In this document: piece by piece, positions 1 to 9,227 of the stretch
Position numbering within the stretch: the first letter of the stretch is position 1
Layout of the letters: every line of letters starts with the position of its first letter
Position numbers and translations under genes: made by a program
The notes under the pieces: generated by a model
Seen by the model: the letters and a program-made list of their open reading frames with translations, nothing else
Databases searched by the model: none
What the model was told of the DNA's origin: nothing
Assembly (NCBI RefSeq): GCF_040566695.1
Contig: NZ_JBEXAE010000003.1
Location: 494,601 to 558,600 of the forward strand
Length of the DNA: 64,000 bases
From: Sediminicola arcticus
GTDB lineage: Bacteria; Bacteroidota; Bacteroidia; Flavobacteriales; Flavobacteriaceae
Reading direction: 5' to 3'

Positions 1-1405
1 AAATGGCAATACCCAATCTTGTTTTAGATATTTTTTGTTTTGAACCATCATGCGGAAAACGAAATATCCCAAAAAGGTATAAGGTCATCAATAAAAATAA
101 TAATATCCATATTCCTAAAAATATTTCCCTTTTAAAAATTCCCCAGTTCCCAACTAAATCGGCATTTGATAGGAACTTAAAGGCTAGTGCTAACTCTAAA
201 AATCCAAGTACCACTTTTACAGTGGTCATCCAACCTCCAGATTTAGGAAGAGAATTTAACCATGCAGGAAATAAGGCAAAAAGAGCAAAAGGTAAGGCCA
301 AGGCTACACCAAAACCTAACATTCCGACGGTTAAATTTGTGGCCACATCACCATCAGCTAGAGCCGTACTTCCCAATAATCCTCCAAGGATGGGTCCCGT
401 GCAAGAAAAGGAAACAATGGCCAAGGTAACGGCCATAAAAAAGATACCAAAACCACCCCCTACTTTAGAGGAGGCAGAATCCATTTTATTGGCCCAAGAA
501 CTGGGTAGCGTCAATTCGTAATACCCAAAAAAAGAGAACGAAAAGAAAATAAAAATCAAAAAGAAAAATAGGTTTAACCAAACATTGGTAGCTATGGTGT
601 TCAGAATCTGCGAATCTACCGAATCAAACAAATGAAAGGGTAAACTCAATAAGAAATAGATGAGAACAATAAAAAAACCATACAACATGGCATTAGTGAT
701 ACCCCTTGCTTTTGGTTGTGATTGTTTGGTAAAAAAAGAAACCGTTAATGGGATCATCGGGAAAACACATGGCGTTAATAAAGCTATTAACCCTCCCAGA
801 AATCCAAGTCCAAAAATCATCCATAGACTGCTTCCTATATCGACGATGTCGGCATCCCCGTTCAATAAATGCTCATTCTTAAGGTCCAATATCAGTGCCT
901 CACTAAGGGCTTGACTTCGTTCGTCTACCGCTTTTTCATTTACCATCACCTTCTTACCGCTCAAGGAAATATTAAAAACTTCATCCTTGGGAATGCATAC
1001 TTCTTTACAAATTTGATAGAATAAGGAAATTTCTAATTGGTCTACACCGGGATCTATCAGTTTGATTTTTTGGGTAAAAAGGGCTTTATTTTTGAAGAAA
1101 ATTTCATCTACTTCAAATATCTCACTGTATTCTCTAACTGTTTTTCCTTCCTTTGCTTCCCCTACCAATTCATAGAACTCTCCTGCTTGCTCAAAAGTAA
1201 ATTCACTTGGCTGTGATCCGCCTTCGGGAGTAAATTGGGAGTATATATGCCATCCGTCAAGAATATCCCCTTTTATCACCAAGTCATATTCTGTATCTGA
1301 AATCTTATTCACCTCGTAGGACCAGACTACTGGGTTATCCTCCGTTTGAGCAAAAACAGATGTAAGTGCAAGTACTACTAGTATCCCAGAAATAAAATTC
1401 TTCAT
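1..1405 (-). CDS. dsbD: DsbD-type thiol:disulfide interchange protein, partial
   Basis: Inner-membrane carrier that passes electrons from cytoplasmic thioredoxin to periplasmic partners. Reading back from an ATG at 1405 gives about 468 codons with no stop before the window edge, so the gene is cut. Residues 1-20 look like a signal peptide. A periplasmic N-terminal domain follows with a Cys pair near 133/137 (QICKEVCIP), then a multi-pass membrane domain with both family signatures: LTPCVFPMIPL (Cys near 213) and SFSCTGPILGG (Cys near 334). The C-terminal thioredoxin domain usual for DsbD would lie outside. The start codon overlaps the tilS stop (ATGA), so translation is probably coupled. Confidence 0.93.
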   Translation of the reverse strand, partial: MKNFISGILVVLALTSVFAQTEDNPVVWSYEVNKISDTEYDLVIKGDILDGWHIYSQFTPEGGSQPSEFTFEQAGEFYELVGEAKEGKTVREYSEIFEVDEIFFKNKALFTQKIKLIDPGVDQLEISLFYQICKEVCIPKDEVFNISLSGKKVMVNEKAVDERSQALSEALILDLKNEHLLNGDADIVDIGSSLWMIFGLGFLGGLIALLTPCVFPMIPLTVSFFTKQSQPKARGITNAMLYGFFIVLIYFLLSLPFHLFDSVDSQILNTIATNVWLNLFFFLIFIFFSFSFFGYYELTLPSSWANKMDSASSKVGGGFGIFFMAVTLAIVSFSCTGPILGGLLGSTALADGDVATNLTVGMLGFGVALALPFALFALFPAWLNSLPKSGGWMTTVKVVLGFLELALAFKFLSNADLVGNWGIFKREIFLGIWILLFLLMTLYLFGIFRFPHDGSKQKISKTRLGIAI

Positions 1406-2709
1406 TCTTGTATGCTAATTTTTAATATCTTTTTAGTGCCTTTAGTTACTTTAAATCGTTCATCTCCCCTCTTTCCCATGATCCAAACGATGTTATCCTT
1501 GGAACACAATAACCATTGTTTTTCCTTGGAAATCTGGTCCATTTTTACATCTTTAAAATACTTAGACACTTTTTTACTTCCGCGCATGCCGAAGGGATAA
1601 AAATAGTCTCCTTTTCTCCATTTTCTTACCATCAAAGGATACTTTAACGTTTCTTTATCTACATAAAGTATGGTATTACCTGTCTCTTCAATGCTATCAA
1701 CAATAGCTAAAGACATTTTTATAGGTTCCTCTATTTTTTTTTCCTCTTCCTGTATCTCATATTCCAATCCTAAAGGAATTGAAATTTCCTCTAAAAGTAA
1801 ATATTCCCTATGCTTCAAAAGCCTATAGGTTTTGGAACGTACTTCCTTACCCCCCATTGCTGTCATTAAAGACTGTACGTCATTCCATTCAACAAAACCA
1901 TAGTCATGGAAAAGAGCATATAAATAGCCCTCTATGGGATTCAATTTTAATAATTCTGAGATCGAGATCTTGATAACATCCGTTTCCTTGATAAAAAGTT
2001 TTCTTTTCAATTGTTCAACATAGTCCTCTGCAATCCCTGATGACTGTCTTAAAAAATGTTGCGTCTGATTAAAATTCGAAAGAAAAGTAGGATGCAACTC
2101 CTTCAAGAGAGGAACAATTTGATGTCTAATCTTATTCCTGAGGTATTTGGTCTCCAAATTAGAGCTATCCTCTCGCCACTCTAATCCTTTTTCCTTGGCA
2201 TATGCGGCTATCTGCTCCCGTGAATATTTCAATAAAGGTCTTGAAATACTTTCTGTTTTTTCTGGAATTCCAGTAAGTCCATCAATACCTGTACCCCTAG
2301 ATAGATTGATAAGAAACGTTTCTAAATCATCATCGGCGTGGTGAGCCGTAACCAAAGTCTTCCATCCTTTTTGTTCCATTAAAGCATAAAACCAATCATA
2401 GCGAAGCTCACGCGCTGCTACTTGAAGAGAAACTTTATTTTTACTCATGTAATCTGCTGTATTAAAGCTAATTACATGTTCCTCTTTATTAAATTTCTTA
2501 GCTAGTTGTTTCACAAAAGTTTCGTCCCTATCACTTGCATCTCCCCTAAGTTGAAAATTACAATGGGCCATTGCAAAATTTAAACCAGCACTATGGCACA
2601 GGTGGGCAAGTACCACGCTATCGAGCCCTCCACTACAGGCCAATAAAAACCTCCCTTCCAACAAGTGGAAAAAAGAGGAGTTAATATGATTTTTGAATTC
2701 TTCTAACAC
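1402..2709 (-). CDS. tilS: tRNA(Ile)-lysidine synthase TilS
   Basis: Modifies the wobble C of tRNA-Ile(CAU) to lysidine using ATP and lysine. The PP-loop motif SGGLDS lies at about residues 26-31, followed by the N-terminal ATPase core (TAHHADDDLETFLINLSRGTG) and a C-terminal substrate-binding part ending in the WRKGDYFYPFGM region. I chose a GTG start at 2709. The open frame extends to an ATG at 2796, but that extra part overlaps the upstream hydrolase gene and adds 29 residues not expected at a TilS N terminus. The resulting 435 residues fit the family. It sits in a minus-strand run with pabB, the hydrolase and dsbD. Confidence 0.92.
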   Translation of the reverse strand: MLEEFKNHINSSFFHLLEGRFLLACSGGLDSVVLAHLCHSAGLNFAMAHCNFQLRGDASDRDETFVKQLAKKFNKEEHVISFNTADYMSKNKVSLQVAARELRYDWFYALMEQKGWKTLVTAHHADDDLETFLINLSRGTGIDGLTGIPEKTESISRPLLKYSREQIAAYAKEKGLEWREDSSNLETKYLRNKIRHQIVPLLKELHPTFLSNFNQTQHFLRQSSGIAEDYVEQLKRKLFIKETDVIKISISELLKLNPIEGYLYALFHDYGFVEWNDVQSLMTAMGGKEVRSKTYRLLKHREYLLLEEISIPLGLEYEIQEEEKKIEEPIKMSLAIVDSIEETGNTILYVDKETLKYPLMVRKWRKGDYFYPFGMRGSKKVSKYFKDVKMDQISKEKQWLLCSKDNIVWIMGKRGDERFKVTKGTKKILKISIQE

Positions 2710-2722
2710 GCCATAAATGTAC

Positions 2723-3544
2723 TCAAAGTTGCTGCGCCAACCAATTATTGATATACTCCAACATTTCATTACGGCATATATCTTTATGTAGCTCATGGTA
2801 GCCCCCTACCATGAGTTTTAGTGTGGTAGTACTCGCATTTTGGTGAAAGGCTTCGGTCCCCTTATAATCTATTATTGGATCCACAGTTCCATGTAACAAT
2901 AAGGTATTTACCTTTAGTAAATTACTGTTCTTAATAGCCCATTCCCCTGCCTCCATGACTGGGAATGAAAACATAGGACTTACTTTATCGTGCACCAAAG
3001 GATCATTTTTATAGTTCTCTACTTCTTCTGGAATTCGTGAAATACCCATTGGATCTAACCCCGATGATAGTGTTATGGATGGGTATATTTTGAGCATGAC
3101 CTTTCCCAAGATCATTTTCCATTTTTGAGGGGAAAATGCCAAACGGAGATAAGGACTTGTTGCTATTATGCCACGAATATGATGCGTTCTTCTTAAGGCG
3201 TAATTTAAAACCAAATTTCCACCCATGCTATGGCCGTATAAGAATAAAGGTTTGTCTAGATAGCGTGATTCTACCCTTTCAATGACTACATCCAAAAGAT
3301 CCAATAAGGTGCTATAATTGGGGCAATGACCTCGTTTTCCCGAAGATTGTCCGTGACCTATATTATCATAGGCCACCACGGCAAGTCCCAAATCTTCTAA
3401 CTGAGGAATCACATCTTGCACATATCTCCCATAATGCTCACCAAAACCATGGCATACTACAACCACTCCCAAGATTTCTTTGGGTTGGGTAAACATAATG
3501 GAAATACTATATTTTTTAAAAGGTAGCTTGTATTGTTGGTGCAT
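2723..3544 (-). CDS. Alpha/beta hydrolase, monoacylglycerol-lipase-like
   Basis: A serine hydrolase of the Hydrolase_4 (lysophospholipase/monoacylglycerol lipase) group, 273 residues, no signal peptide, so probably cytoplasmic. The oxyanion-hole region HGFGEHYGR is near residue 35, the nucleophile elbow GHSMGG near 104-109 (Ser 106), the likely acid residue is in the HGTVDPIID segment and the catalytic His in GGYHELHKD near the C terminus. The gene lies between pabB and tilS on the same strand; its stop lies 13 bases before the tilS GTG. Substrate is not evident; similarity is to lipases acting on monoacylglycerols or lysophospholipids. Confidence 0.85.
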   Translation of the reverse strand: MHQQYKLPFKKYSISIMFTQPKEILGVVVVCHGFGEHYGRYVQDVIPQLEDLGLAVVAYDNIGHGQSSGKRGHCPNYSTLLDLLDVVIERVESRYLDKPLFLYGHSMGGNLVLNYALRRTHHIRGIIATSPYLRLAFSPQKWKMILGKVMLKIYPSITLSSGLDPMGISRIPEEVENYKNDPLVHDKVSPMFSFPVMEAGEWAIKNSNLLKVNTLLLHGTVDPIIDYKGTEAFHQNASTTTLKLMVGGYHELHKDICRNEMLEYINNWLAQQL

Positions 3545-3602
3545 TTTTGTTTGGTCGTGAATTAAAAATAAACAAATAATTTGAAATTGTCACCAACTAA
3601 CA

Positions 3603-4901
3603 CTAGCCTTCCAGAACCATTCTCATGGCCTTGGCCTTTAATAGGCACTCTTCGTACTCCATTTCAGGAGATGCCTTTGCAGTAATGGCACTGCCAACAG
3701 AGAAGGAAACGTATTTTTTTGAGGCATTGTAGAGAATGCTTCTGATAATCACATTAAAATCAAAATCTCCTTCTGGTGTAAAATAACCCACAGCGCCACT
3801 ATAAAGTCCTCTTTTGGTAGCCTCCAATTCCTCTATAATTTTCATGGCAGAAACTTTTGGAGCTCCTGTCATGCTGCCCATTGGAAAGGTTTCCTTAATG
3901 ATTTCCACTGGATTTCTATCCTCATCCACTCTAGAAGAAATTGTGGAAATCATTTGATGGACTTGTTCAAAGGAGTAGACTTTGCATAGTTCTTCAACAA
4001 TCACACTCCCTTTTAGAGCACTTTTAGATAGGTCATTACGCACAAGGTCAACGATCATTATATTTTCAGCCCTTTCTTTTGGATCCTTCTCTAGATATAG
4101 TTTCAACTTCTCATCCTCCTCTATATCGAAAGACCGCTTTGCTGTGCCCTTAATGGGTTGAGAAATAATTTTAGTCCCCTGCTTTTTTAAATAGCGCTCA
4201 GGCGATGCTGAAAGCGCGTAACTTTCATTAAATTTTAAGAAGACTGCGAACGGAGGCTTGGAAATGGCATTCAGTTTTTTAAAGGTCCGCAAGGGATTAA
4301 TATTTGTATCTTCTGCATAAAATTCTTGACAAAAGTTAGCTTCATAAATATCGCCCCTGTGTATACGCTCCAATAATTGCTTAACTCTGTTGAAATAGTC
4401 ATCCTTAAAAATTCGCAATTTTATGCGAATGGTTGCCTCAATGGACGATTCGAATTCTTCGAAGTGAATTTGATTTGTTATGGCACTGAAATCTTCCTGT
4501 ATCTCATCAGCCACCATATTCAGGTAACAAAAATTAATTTGCTCTCCTTGAATTCGTATAATGCGTTTAGGTTGGAAAAAATGTATATCGGCAAAGCCAA
4601 GGCCATCAAAATTAGATGATGAAAGTTGCTCCACATCATTTTTTAGGTCGTAAGACAAGTAACCGAAAAGCCAATCCCCACTCCCACTTTGATATGTTTT
4701 TAGTTCCTCAAAGGCGTTGTGTTGGTCTGTAACCATAGAAGTAAGTGCATCTGCGGCTAAAAGCCCATCAAAGGAACTGTAGGCTCCACTATGCTCATTA
4801 CTATCTAACCATACTATCTCATAGAACTGCTGGGCCCATTTTAATAAGGCCTCTTTAAATTTAGGGATATCGGCAACTTTAAAATTGACTTCTGTACGCA
4901 A
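3603..4901 (-). CDS. pabB: Aminodeoxychorismate synthase component I
   Basis: Converts chorismate plus ammonia to aminodeoxychorismate for folate synthesis. The 432-residue protein has the chorismate-binding fold with the segments SASPERYL, DLVRNDLSKSA, MTGAPKVSAM and a C-terminal FSVGSAITAKASPEMEYEE. The motif PIKGT with Lys near 251 is the PabB signature; anthranilate synthase TrpE and isochorismate synthases carry a different residue there, so PabB is preferred over TrpE. No glutaminase subunit gene is adjacent. An FMN-reductase gene ends only 7 bases upstream, so the two are likely co-transcribed. Confidence 0.92.
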   Translation of the reverse strand: MRTEVNFKVADIPKFKEALLKWAQQFYEIVWLDSNEHSGAYSSFDGLLAADALTSMVTDQHNAFEELKTYQSGSGDWLFGYLSYDLKNDVEQLSSSNFDGLGFADIHFFQPKRIIRIQGEQINFCYLNMVADEIQEDFSAITNQIHFEEFESSIEATIRIKLRIFKDDYFNRVKQLLERIHRGDIYEANFCQEFYAEDTNINPLRTFKKLNAISKPPFAVFLKFNESYALSASPERYLKKQGTKIISQPIKGTAKRSFDIEEDEKLKLYLEKDPKERAENIMIVDLVRNDLSKSALKGSVIVEELCKVYSFEQVHQMISTISSRVDEDRNPVEIIKETFPMGSMTGAPKVSAMKIIEELEATKRGLYSGAVGYFTPEGDFDFNVIIRSILYNASKKYVSFSVGSAITAKASPEMEYEECLLKAKAMRMVLEG

Positions 4902-4908
4902 GAGTCTG

Positions 4909-5442
4909 TTATAATGTTTTTAAAAAACCTTCTAAGGTCTCTTGGTGGGCTTTTTTCAATGCCGCATCCAAAATTCCCTTTTCATCAGCAAAATTATCAT
5001 TGAAGGAAGGCAAAGAAAAAGTATTCATTATTTCGCCTCCAAATCTAGGAAGTGTATCCTTTACATAAGTCAACGAGGAGATAGCACCTCTTTTCCCGGG
5101 GGAGGTAGACATCAGAAAGATTTTTTTGTCTTCCAAAAATCGCTTATCAACACGGGATAACCAATCCATTAAATTCTTGAAATAAGCAGATGGTGCGCCG
5201 TTGTGTTCATTAACAGAAATGATCAATCCTTCTGCTTCTTTAATATCTTTTTGGAAACCGACAACTTCATCAGGATAACCATTTTCATTCTCCGAATCGT
5301 CACTGTACATAGGCAGCGGGAAACCGGAAAGGTCCTTTAGTTTTACCTTCTTTTCTCTAATTAAATCTGCTGTGTATTTTACCAATTTAAAGTTTATGGA
5401 ACTAGAAGAATTACTTCCCGCAAATGCCAAAATGGTTGCCAT
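4909..5442 (-). CDS. NADPH-dependent FMN reductase family protein
   Basis: A flavodoxin-fold FMN-binding oxidoreductase of 177 residues. The N-terminal phosphate-binding loop reads FAGSNSSSSINFKL. A second FMN-contacting segment, SVNEHNGAPSAYFKNLMDWLSR, matches the NAD(P)H-dependent FMN reductase family. There is no signal peptide or membrane segment, so it is cytoplasmic. It is the first gene of the minus-strand run leading to pabB, with a 7-base gap. Its physiological acceptor (flavin, quinone or metal) cannot be read from sequence. Confidence 0.85.
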   Translation of the reverse strand: MATILAFAGSNSSSSINFKLVKYTADLIREKKVKLKDLSGFPLPMYSDDSENENGYPDEVVGFQKDIKEAEGLIISVNEHNGAPSAYFKNLMDWLSRVDKRFLEDKKIFLMSTSPGKRGAISSLTYVKDTLPRFGGEIMNTFSLPSFNDNFADEKGILDAALKKAHQETLEGFLKTL

Positions 5443-5569
5443 AGATTTTTTTTTTACAAAAATACCCTAAAATAGGCAAACGTGCGAGTATTTTATCTAG
5501 TTTTGCAGTCGGAAACATCCAAACACCCTGTTAAACAAGTATATAGGGTAATTGATACTCGTGATTTAA

Positions 5570-6766
5570 ATGAAAGACAATAAGTACCGCTTATACTTCG
5601 TCGATGCCATGCGCGCTTGGGCTATTTTAATGATGTTGCAAGGCCATTTTGTTGATGGACTTTTAGATAACGCTTACCGAGACAATTCCAATTTGGCTTT
5701 TTCTATTTGGCAGTATTTCAGGGGTATAACTGCACCAGTCTTCTTTACAGTTTCTGGTTTTATCTTTACCTATTTATTGGTAAGAGGAGATCAACAAGGA
5801 TTTGAAAACCCTAGGGTTAAAAAAGGAATCAGAAGAGGGCTTCAATTGTTGTTATTTGGATACATCCTTAGGTTAAATCTATTTGGACTACTGAAAGGCG
5901 AAATTTATAGTACTTTCTATCTGGTAGATGTTTTGCATTGTATTGGATTATCCATTTTAGGAATCATTGGGATTTATTTGTTTTCCAGTACCAAAAAGAA
6001 ATTTGTACTTCCATTGATACTGTTTTCCACTACAATTATTCTATTTGTTTTGGAACCACAGTATAAGTTTATGGATCACATTTACTTACCAGATATGTTG
6101 GCGAATTATTTTACAAAAGCTAATGGTTCTGTATTTACCATTTTCCCTTGGTTCGGGTATGCCACCTTTGGTGCTTTCCTTTCCTTAATTTTTACCAGAT
6201 TTAAAGATAGCAGATACTTATATCCTGTTGCCATCACAACAGCATTTACCACTGGCTTTGGTCTTATCCTTTATTCTTCAATTTTTGTCAACTATTTAGC
6301 ACAGACCACAGGCCTACAATTGTTCGCGGAGCTCTTCAAGAATAACTATCTTTTTATTAGACTAGGAAACGTCCTTGTTGTTTTTGGAGTATTTATGACC
6401 TTAAGAAGGTTTATGTTGAACAGTACGGTACTAAAAATTGGTTCTAGTACCCTATCTATATATATGTCGCATTTTGTGATTTTATACGGCAGTTTAACTG
6501 GCTTAGGTTTTTACGCCTTTTTACACCACTCCTTATCTCCGTATATTGTAATTCCAGGAGCCTTATTCTTTATGATTGCTTGTGTTTACAGCGCTTTAAA
6601 ATACGAAGACAATAAGGTGGTCATAAAATCAAAAGCATGGGAATTGGCGCAACAATTCACAGCGAATGCAGACCCATGGATTACATTCTCTTATAGATTG
6701 ATCAAGGACACTTTATTTAAGGTAAAGGTGACCATCATCAAGCTATTTAGATTGGTTAAAAATTAA
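5570..6766 (+). CDS. DUF1624/acyltransferase-like multi-pass membrane protein
   Basis: A 398-residue inner-membrane protein with about ten hydrophobic segments. The N terminus (RLYFVDAMRAWAILMMLQGHFVDGLL) has the Arg/Asp-Arg and the membrane His typical of the DUF1624 and acyltransferase-3 superfamily, which includes the heparan-alpha-glucosaminide N-acetyltransferase catalytic domain. Members move acyl groups across the membrane onto sugars or other acceptors. It is divergent from the FMN reductase, and nothing nearby fixes the acceptor. The exact subfamily is an inference from the N-terminal motif and topology. Confidence 0.75.
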   Translation: MKDNKYRLYFVDAMRAWAILMMLQGHFVDGLLDNAYRDNSNLAFSIWQYFRGITAPVFFTVSGFIFTYLLVRGDQQGFENPRVKKGIRRGLQLLLFGYILRLNLFGLLKGEIYSTFYLVDVLHCIGLSILGIIGIYLFSSTKKKFVLPLILFSTTIILFVLEPQYKFMDHIYLPDMLANYFTKANGSVFTIFPWFGYATFGAFLSLIFTRFKDSRYLYPVAITTAFTTGFGLILYSSIFVNYLAQTTGLQLFAELFKNNYLFIRLGNVLVVFGVFMTLRRFMLNSTVLKIGSSTLSIYMSHFVILYGSLTGLGFYAFLHHSLSPYIVIPGALFFMIACVYSALKYEDNKVVIKSKAWELAQQFTANADPWITFSYRLIKDTLFKVKVTIIKLFRLVKN

Positions 6767-6823
6767 GCCTCTCTATTTTTCACTGGTTCTCTTTCCATTA
6801 CTTTTATGCTCTAAAAAATAATT

Positions 6824-7057
6824 ATGAGCGAAAAGAAAGTTTACGCGCCAATAGCCGTAGCATTAGAAAAAGATAAAAAATATGCCTGGTGTACCTGCAG
6901 TCATAGTAGCAACCAACCCTTTTGCGATGGTTCACACCGAGCACATAATGCAACCCCTTCTTTAGGTTTTGCCGTAGAGGAAGATAAAAAAGCATATCTC
7001 TGTACTTGTAAACAGACCAACAATCCGCCCTATTGTGACGGATCACATAACAACTAA
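6824..7057 (+). CDS. Small CDGSH iron-sulfur protein with two CDGSH motifs
   Basis: A 77-residue protein with two tandem copies of the mitoNEET-type motif: CTCSHSSNQPFCDGSH (about residues 26-41) and CTCKQTNNPPYCDGSH (about 60-75). Each supplies three Cys and one His, the standard ligands for a [2Fe-2S] cluster, so two clusters per chain are expected. No membrane segment. Role probably electron transfer or cluster storage. A strong terminator follows immediately. Confidence 0.9.
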   Translation: MSEKKVYAPIAVALEKDKKYAWCTCSHSSNQPFCDGSHRAHNATPSLGFAVEEDKKAYLCTCKQTNNPPYCDGSHNN

Positions 7058-7060
7058 TAA

Positions 7061-7097
7061 AAAAATCCCATCAAGTTTTTCTTGATGGGATTTTTTT
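7061..7097. terminator. Bidirectional intrinsic terminator
   Basis: A 15-bp perfect stem (7061-7075 with 7081-7095) and a five-T loop, with A-run on the left and T-run on the right, so it can end both the CDGSH gene and the convergent lpdA gene. Confidence 0.9.
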
Positions 7098-7114
7098 ATT
7101 TAATCAGGTGTGTT

Positions 7115-8521
7115 TTAAATATGCAAGGCCCTGTCCCCCGTGGCGGCCAAGGCAGCTTCTTTCACAGCCTCCGCATAGGTTGGATGCGCATGGCTCATTC
7201 TTGAGATATCTTCGGCAGAGGCTCTAAATTCCATAGCAGTGACCGCTTCAGCAATTAGATCTGCAACGCGAGCACCTATCATATGTACTCCCAATACTTC
7301 ATCTGTTTTCTTGTCTGCAAGAATTTTGACAAATCCGTCTATGTCCATACTCGCTCTAGCACGACCTAAAGCTCTCATTGGAAATTGACCCACTTTAAAT
7401 TCAATACCAGCTTCTTTTAACTCCTCTTCCGTTTTTCCTACAGCAGCCACTTCTGGCCATGTATATACAACACCTGGAATTAAATTATAATCGATGTGTG
7501 GTTTTTGTCCGGCTAAAATTTCAGCAACTAATGTTCCTTCCTCTTCAGCTTTGTGCGCCAACATAGCACCTTTAACCACATCTCCTATAGCATATATATT
7601 TGAAACATTAGTCTGTAAATGATCATTCACGGCTACTCTACCTCTTTCGTCCAATTTTACTCCTGCTGCTTCTACATTCAAACCAGCAGTATATGGGCTA
7701 CGACCTACGGCAACCAAACAATAATCGGCCGTAAAGGTTACTTCTTCTCCTTTTTTATCATCGGCTTTAACAATTACTTCGTCACCTTTCCTTTCAACAG
7801 ATTTTACTTTATGAGACGTGTTGATCTTCATTTTCTGCTTTTTAAGAACCTTGGTCAGTTCTTTGGAAAGTGCTCCGTCCATACCCGGAATAATACGGTC
7901 CATGAATTCCACAACGGTTACTTCAGCACCTAATCTTTTATACACCTGCCCCAATTCTAGACCAATAACACCACCGCCAATGATAATCATGTGCTTCGGA
8001 ATCTCTTTTAGTTTTAATGCTTCTGTAGAGGTAATCACCCTTTCCTTATCCACTTTAATAAATGGCAAAGTTGAAGGTTTGGATCCAGTGGCAATAATTA
8101 TGTTCTTAGCCTCTATGGTGTCGGACTTACCGTCGTTCTTTTTTATATTGATATGGGTAGCATCTTTAAAGCTCCCCATTCCTTCAAAAACATCGATTTT
8201 ATTTTTATCCATCAAAAACTGTATCCCTTTGGTGGTCTGATCCACGACGGATTGTTTTCTAGAAATCATTTTCTCCAAGTTCACTTTTATCTCCCCAGGT
8301 ATCTCAATACCATGCTCCTCAAAGTGCTTTACGGCATCTTCATAGTGATGGGATGAATCTAACAAGGCCTTAGAAGGTATACAACCTACATTAAGACAAG
8401 TACCACCCAAAGTAGAATACTTTTCTATAATTGCTGTTTTCATTCCTAATTGTGCGCAACGTATAGCTGCAACATATCCTCCTGGGCCTGAACCAATAAT
8501 GGCCACGTCGTATGAACTCAT
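7115..8521 (-). CDS. lpdA: Dihydrolipoyl dehydrogenase (E3)
   Basis: FAD enzyme that reoxidises dihydrolipoamide in the 2-oxo acid dehydrogenase and glycine cleavage complexes. The 468-residue chain opens with the FAD-binding GSGPGGYVAAIRCAQLG, carries the redox disulfide GGTCLNVGCIPSKALL near residues 40-55, an NAD-binding GGGVIGLELGQVYKRLGAEVTVVE, the second FAD segment YAIGDVV, and the C-terminal catalytic HAHPTYAEAVKEAAL with the active-site His-Glu. Full length. No complex subunits are adjacent. Confidence 0.95.
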   Translation of the reverse strand: MSSYDVAIIGSGPGGYVAAIRCAQLGMKTAIIEKYSTLGGTCLNVGCIPSKALLDSSHHYEDAVKHFEEHGIEIPGEIKVNLEKMISRKQSVVDQTTKGIQFLMDKNKIDVFEGMGSFKDATHINIKKNDGKSDTIEAKNIIIATGSKPSTLPFIKVDKERVITSTEALKLKEIPKHMIIIGGGVIGLELGQVYKRLGAEVTVVEFMDRIIPGMDGALSKELTKVLKKQKMKINTSHKVKSVERKGDEVIVKADDKKGEEVTFTADYCLVAVGRSPYTAGLNVEAAGVKLDERGRVAVNDHLQTNVSNIYAIGDVVKGAMLAHKAEEEGTLVAEILAGQKPHIDYNLIPGVVYTWPEVAAVGKTEEELKEAGIEFKVGQFPMRALGRARASMDIDGFVKILADKKTDEVLGVHMIGARVADLIAEAVTAMEFRASAEDISRMSHAHPTYAEAVKEAALAATGDRALHI

Positions 8522-8547
8522 AAATATTCTTAATTTTTAAAACATCA

Positions 8548-8555
8548 CAAAATTA
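8548..8555 (-). promoter_or_regulatory. Candidate -7 promoter box for lpdA
   Basis: On the minus strand this reads TAATTTTG, a full match to the Bacteroidota TAnnTTTG box, 27 bases before the lpdA ATG. I do not see a clear -33 TTTG/TTG at the usual distance. Confidence 0.45.
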
Positions 8556-8613
8556 GTATTAATTTCTGATTTAGAAACCTTGAAGCTTCCAAAGTTCTAT
8601 TTTTTAGGGGTTA

Positions 8614-9072
8614 CTACATAGGAATTGCGGTGGTATGTTTAACCTCTGTGATCACAAAAGAGCTCTGAGTACTTCCTATATGGTTGATGGCCGTTAACTT
8701 CGCTACCATGAAGTCTCTGTAGGCCTCCATATCACTGACATGTATTTTTAAAATATAATCATAATCCCCACTGATGTGATAGCACTCCACCACCTCTTGA
8801 AGCTTAAGGACTTCCCTTTCGAACAGGGTCACAAACTCTTTGGTGTGTTGTGCCAATTTCACATGACAGAGGACCACAAAGGATTTATTTACTTTTTTCT
8901 TGTCTACCAAGGCTACATACTTTGTAATACACCCTGTCTTTTCCAAACGCTTTATGCGCTCATAAACTGCCGTAACAGATAGATTCAATTGGTTTGCATA
9001 CTCTTTGGTGGTCTTTTTACTGTCCTCTTGCAAAAGCCCCAATAATCTCACATCAATTTCGTCAAATTTCAT
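8614..9072 (-). CDS. Lrp/AsnC family transcriptional regulator
   Basis: A 152-residue Lrp-type regulator. Residues about 1-60 form the winged helix-turn-helix (LNLSVTAVYERIKRLEKTG), and the remainder is the ligand-sensing RAM domain (ECYHISGDYDYILKIHVSD). Such proteins bind amino acids and often control the neighbouring amino-acid gene. It is divergent from the methionine-gamma-lyase-like gene across 155 bases, which suggests that gene as its target and an amino acid such as methionine as ligand; that link is inference. Confidence 0.88.
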   Translation of the reverse strand: MKFDEIDVRLLGLLQEDSKKTTKEYANQLNLSVTAVYERIKRLEKTGCITKYVALVDKKKVNKSFVVLCHVKLAQHTKEFVTLFEREVLKLQEVVECYHISGDYDYILKIHVSDMEAYRDFMVAKLTAINHIGSTQSSFVITEVKHTTAIPM

Positions 9073-9176
9073 TCCGATTCTTATTCATTATTACGTACGC
9101 TAATCAATAATTAGTAACATTAAAATCTACTAGATAGTAATTATATAGGTTTATTTTCTAATAAAACTAATAAACA

Positions 9177-9207
9177 TTGACAACAAAACTAGTATTTCTT
9201 ACTTTTA
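9177..9207 (+). promoter_or_regulatory. Candidate promoter for the methionine-gamma-lyase-like gene
   Basis: TTG at 9177 and TACTTTTA at 9200 are spaced by 20 bases, close to the Bacteroidota TTG/TAnnTTTG layout (last base differs). A short inverted repeat CTAAT-N5-ATTAG lies just upstream near 9100 and could be an Lrp contact; weak evidence. Confidence 0.35.
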
Positions 9208-9227
9208 AACTATAAAAATAAATTTAT

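Noticed and set aside
3..914. Two plus-strand frames (172 and 84 codons)
   Set aside because: Both are shadows of the partial dsbD gene on the minus strand, whose protein has clear family motifs.
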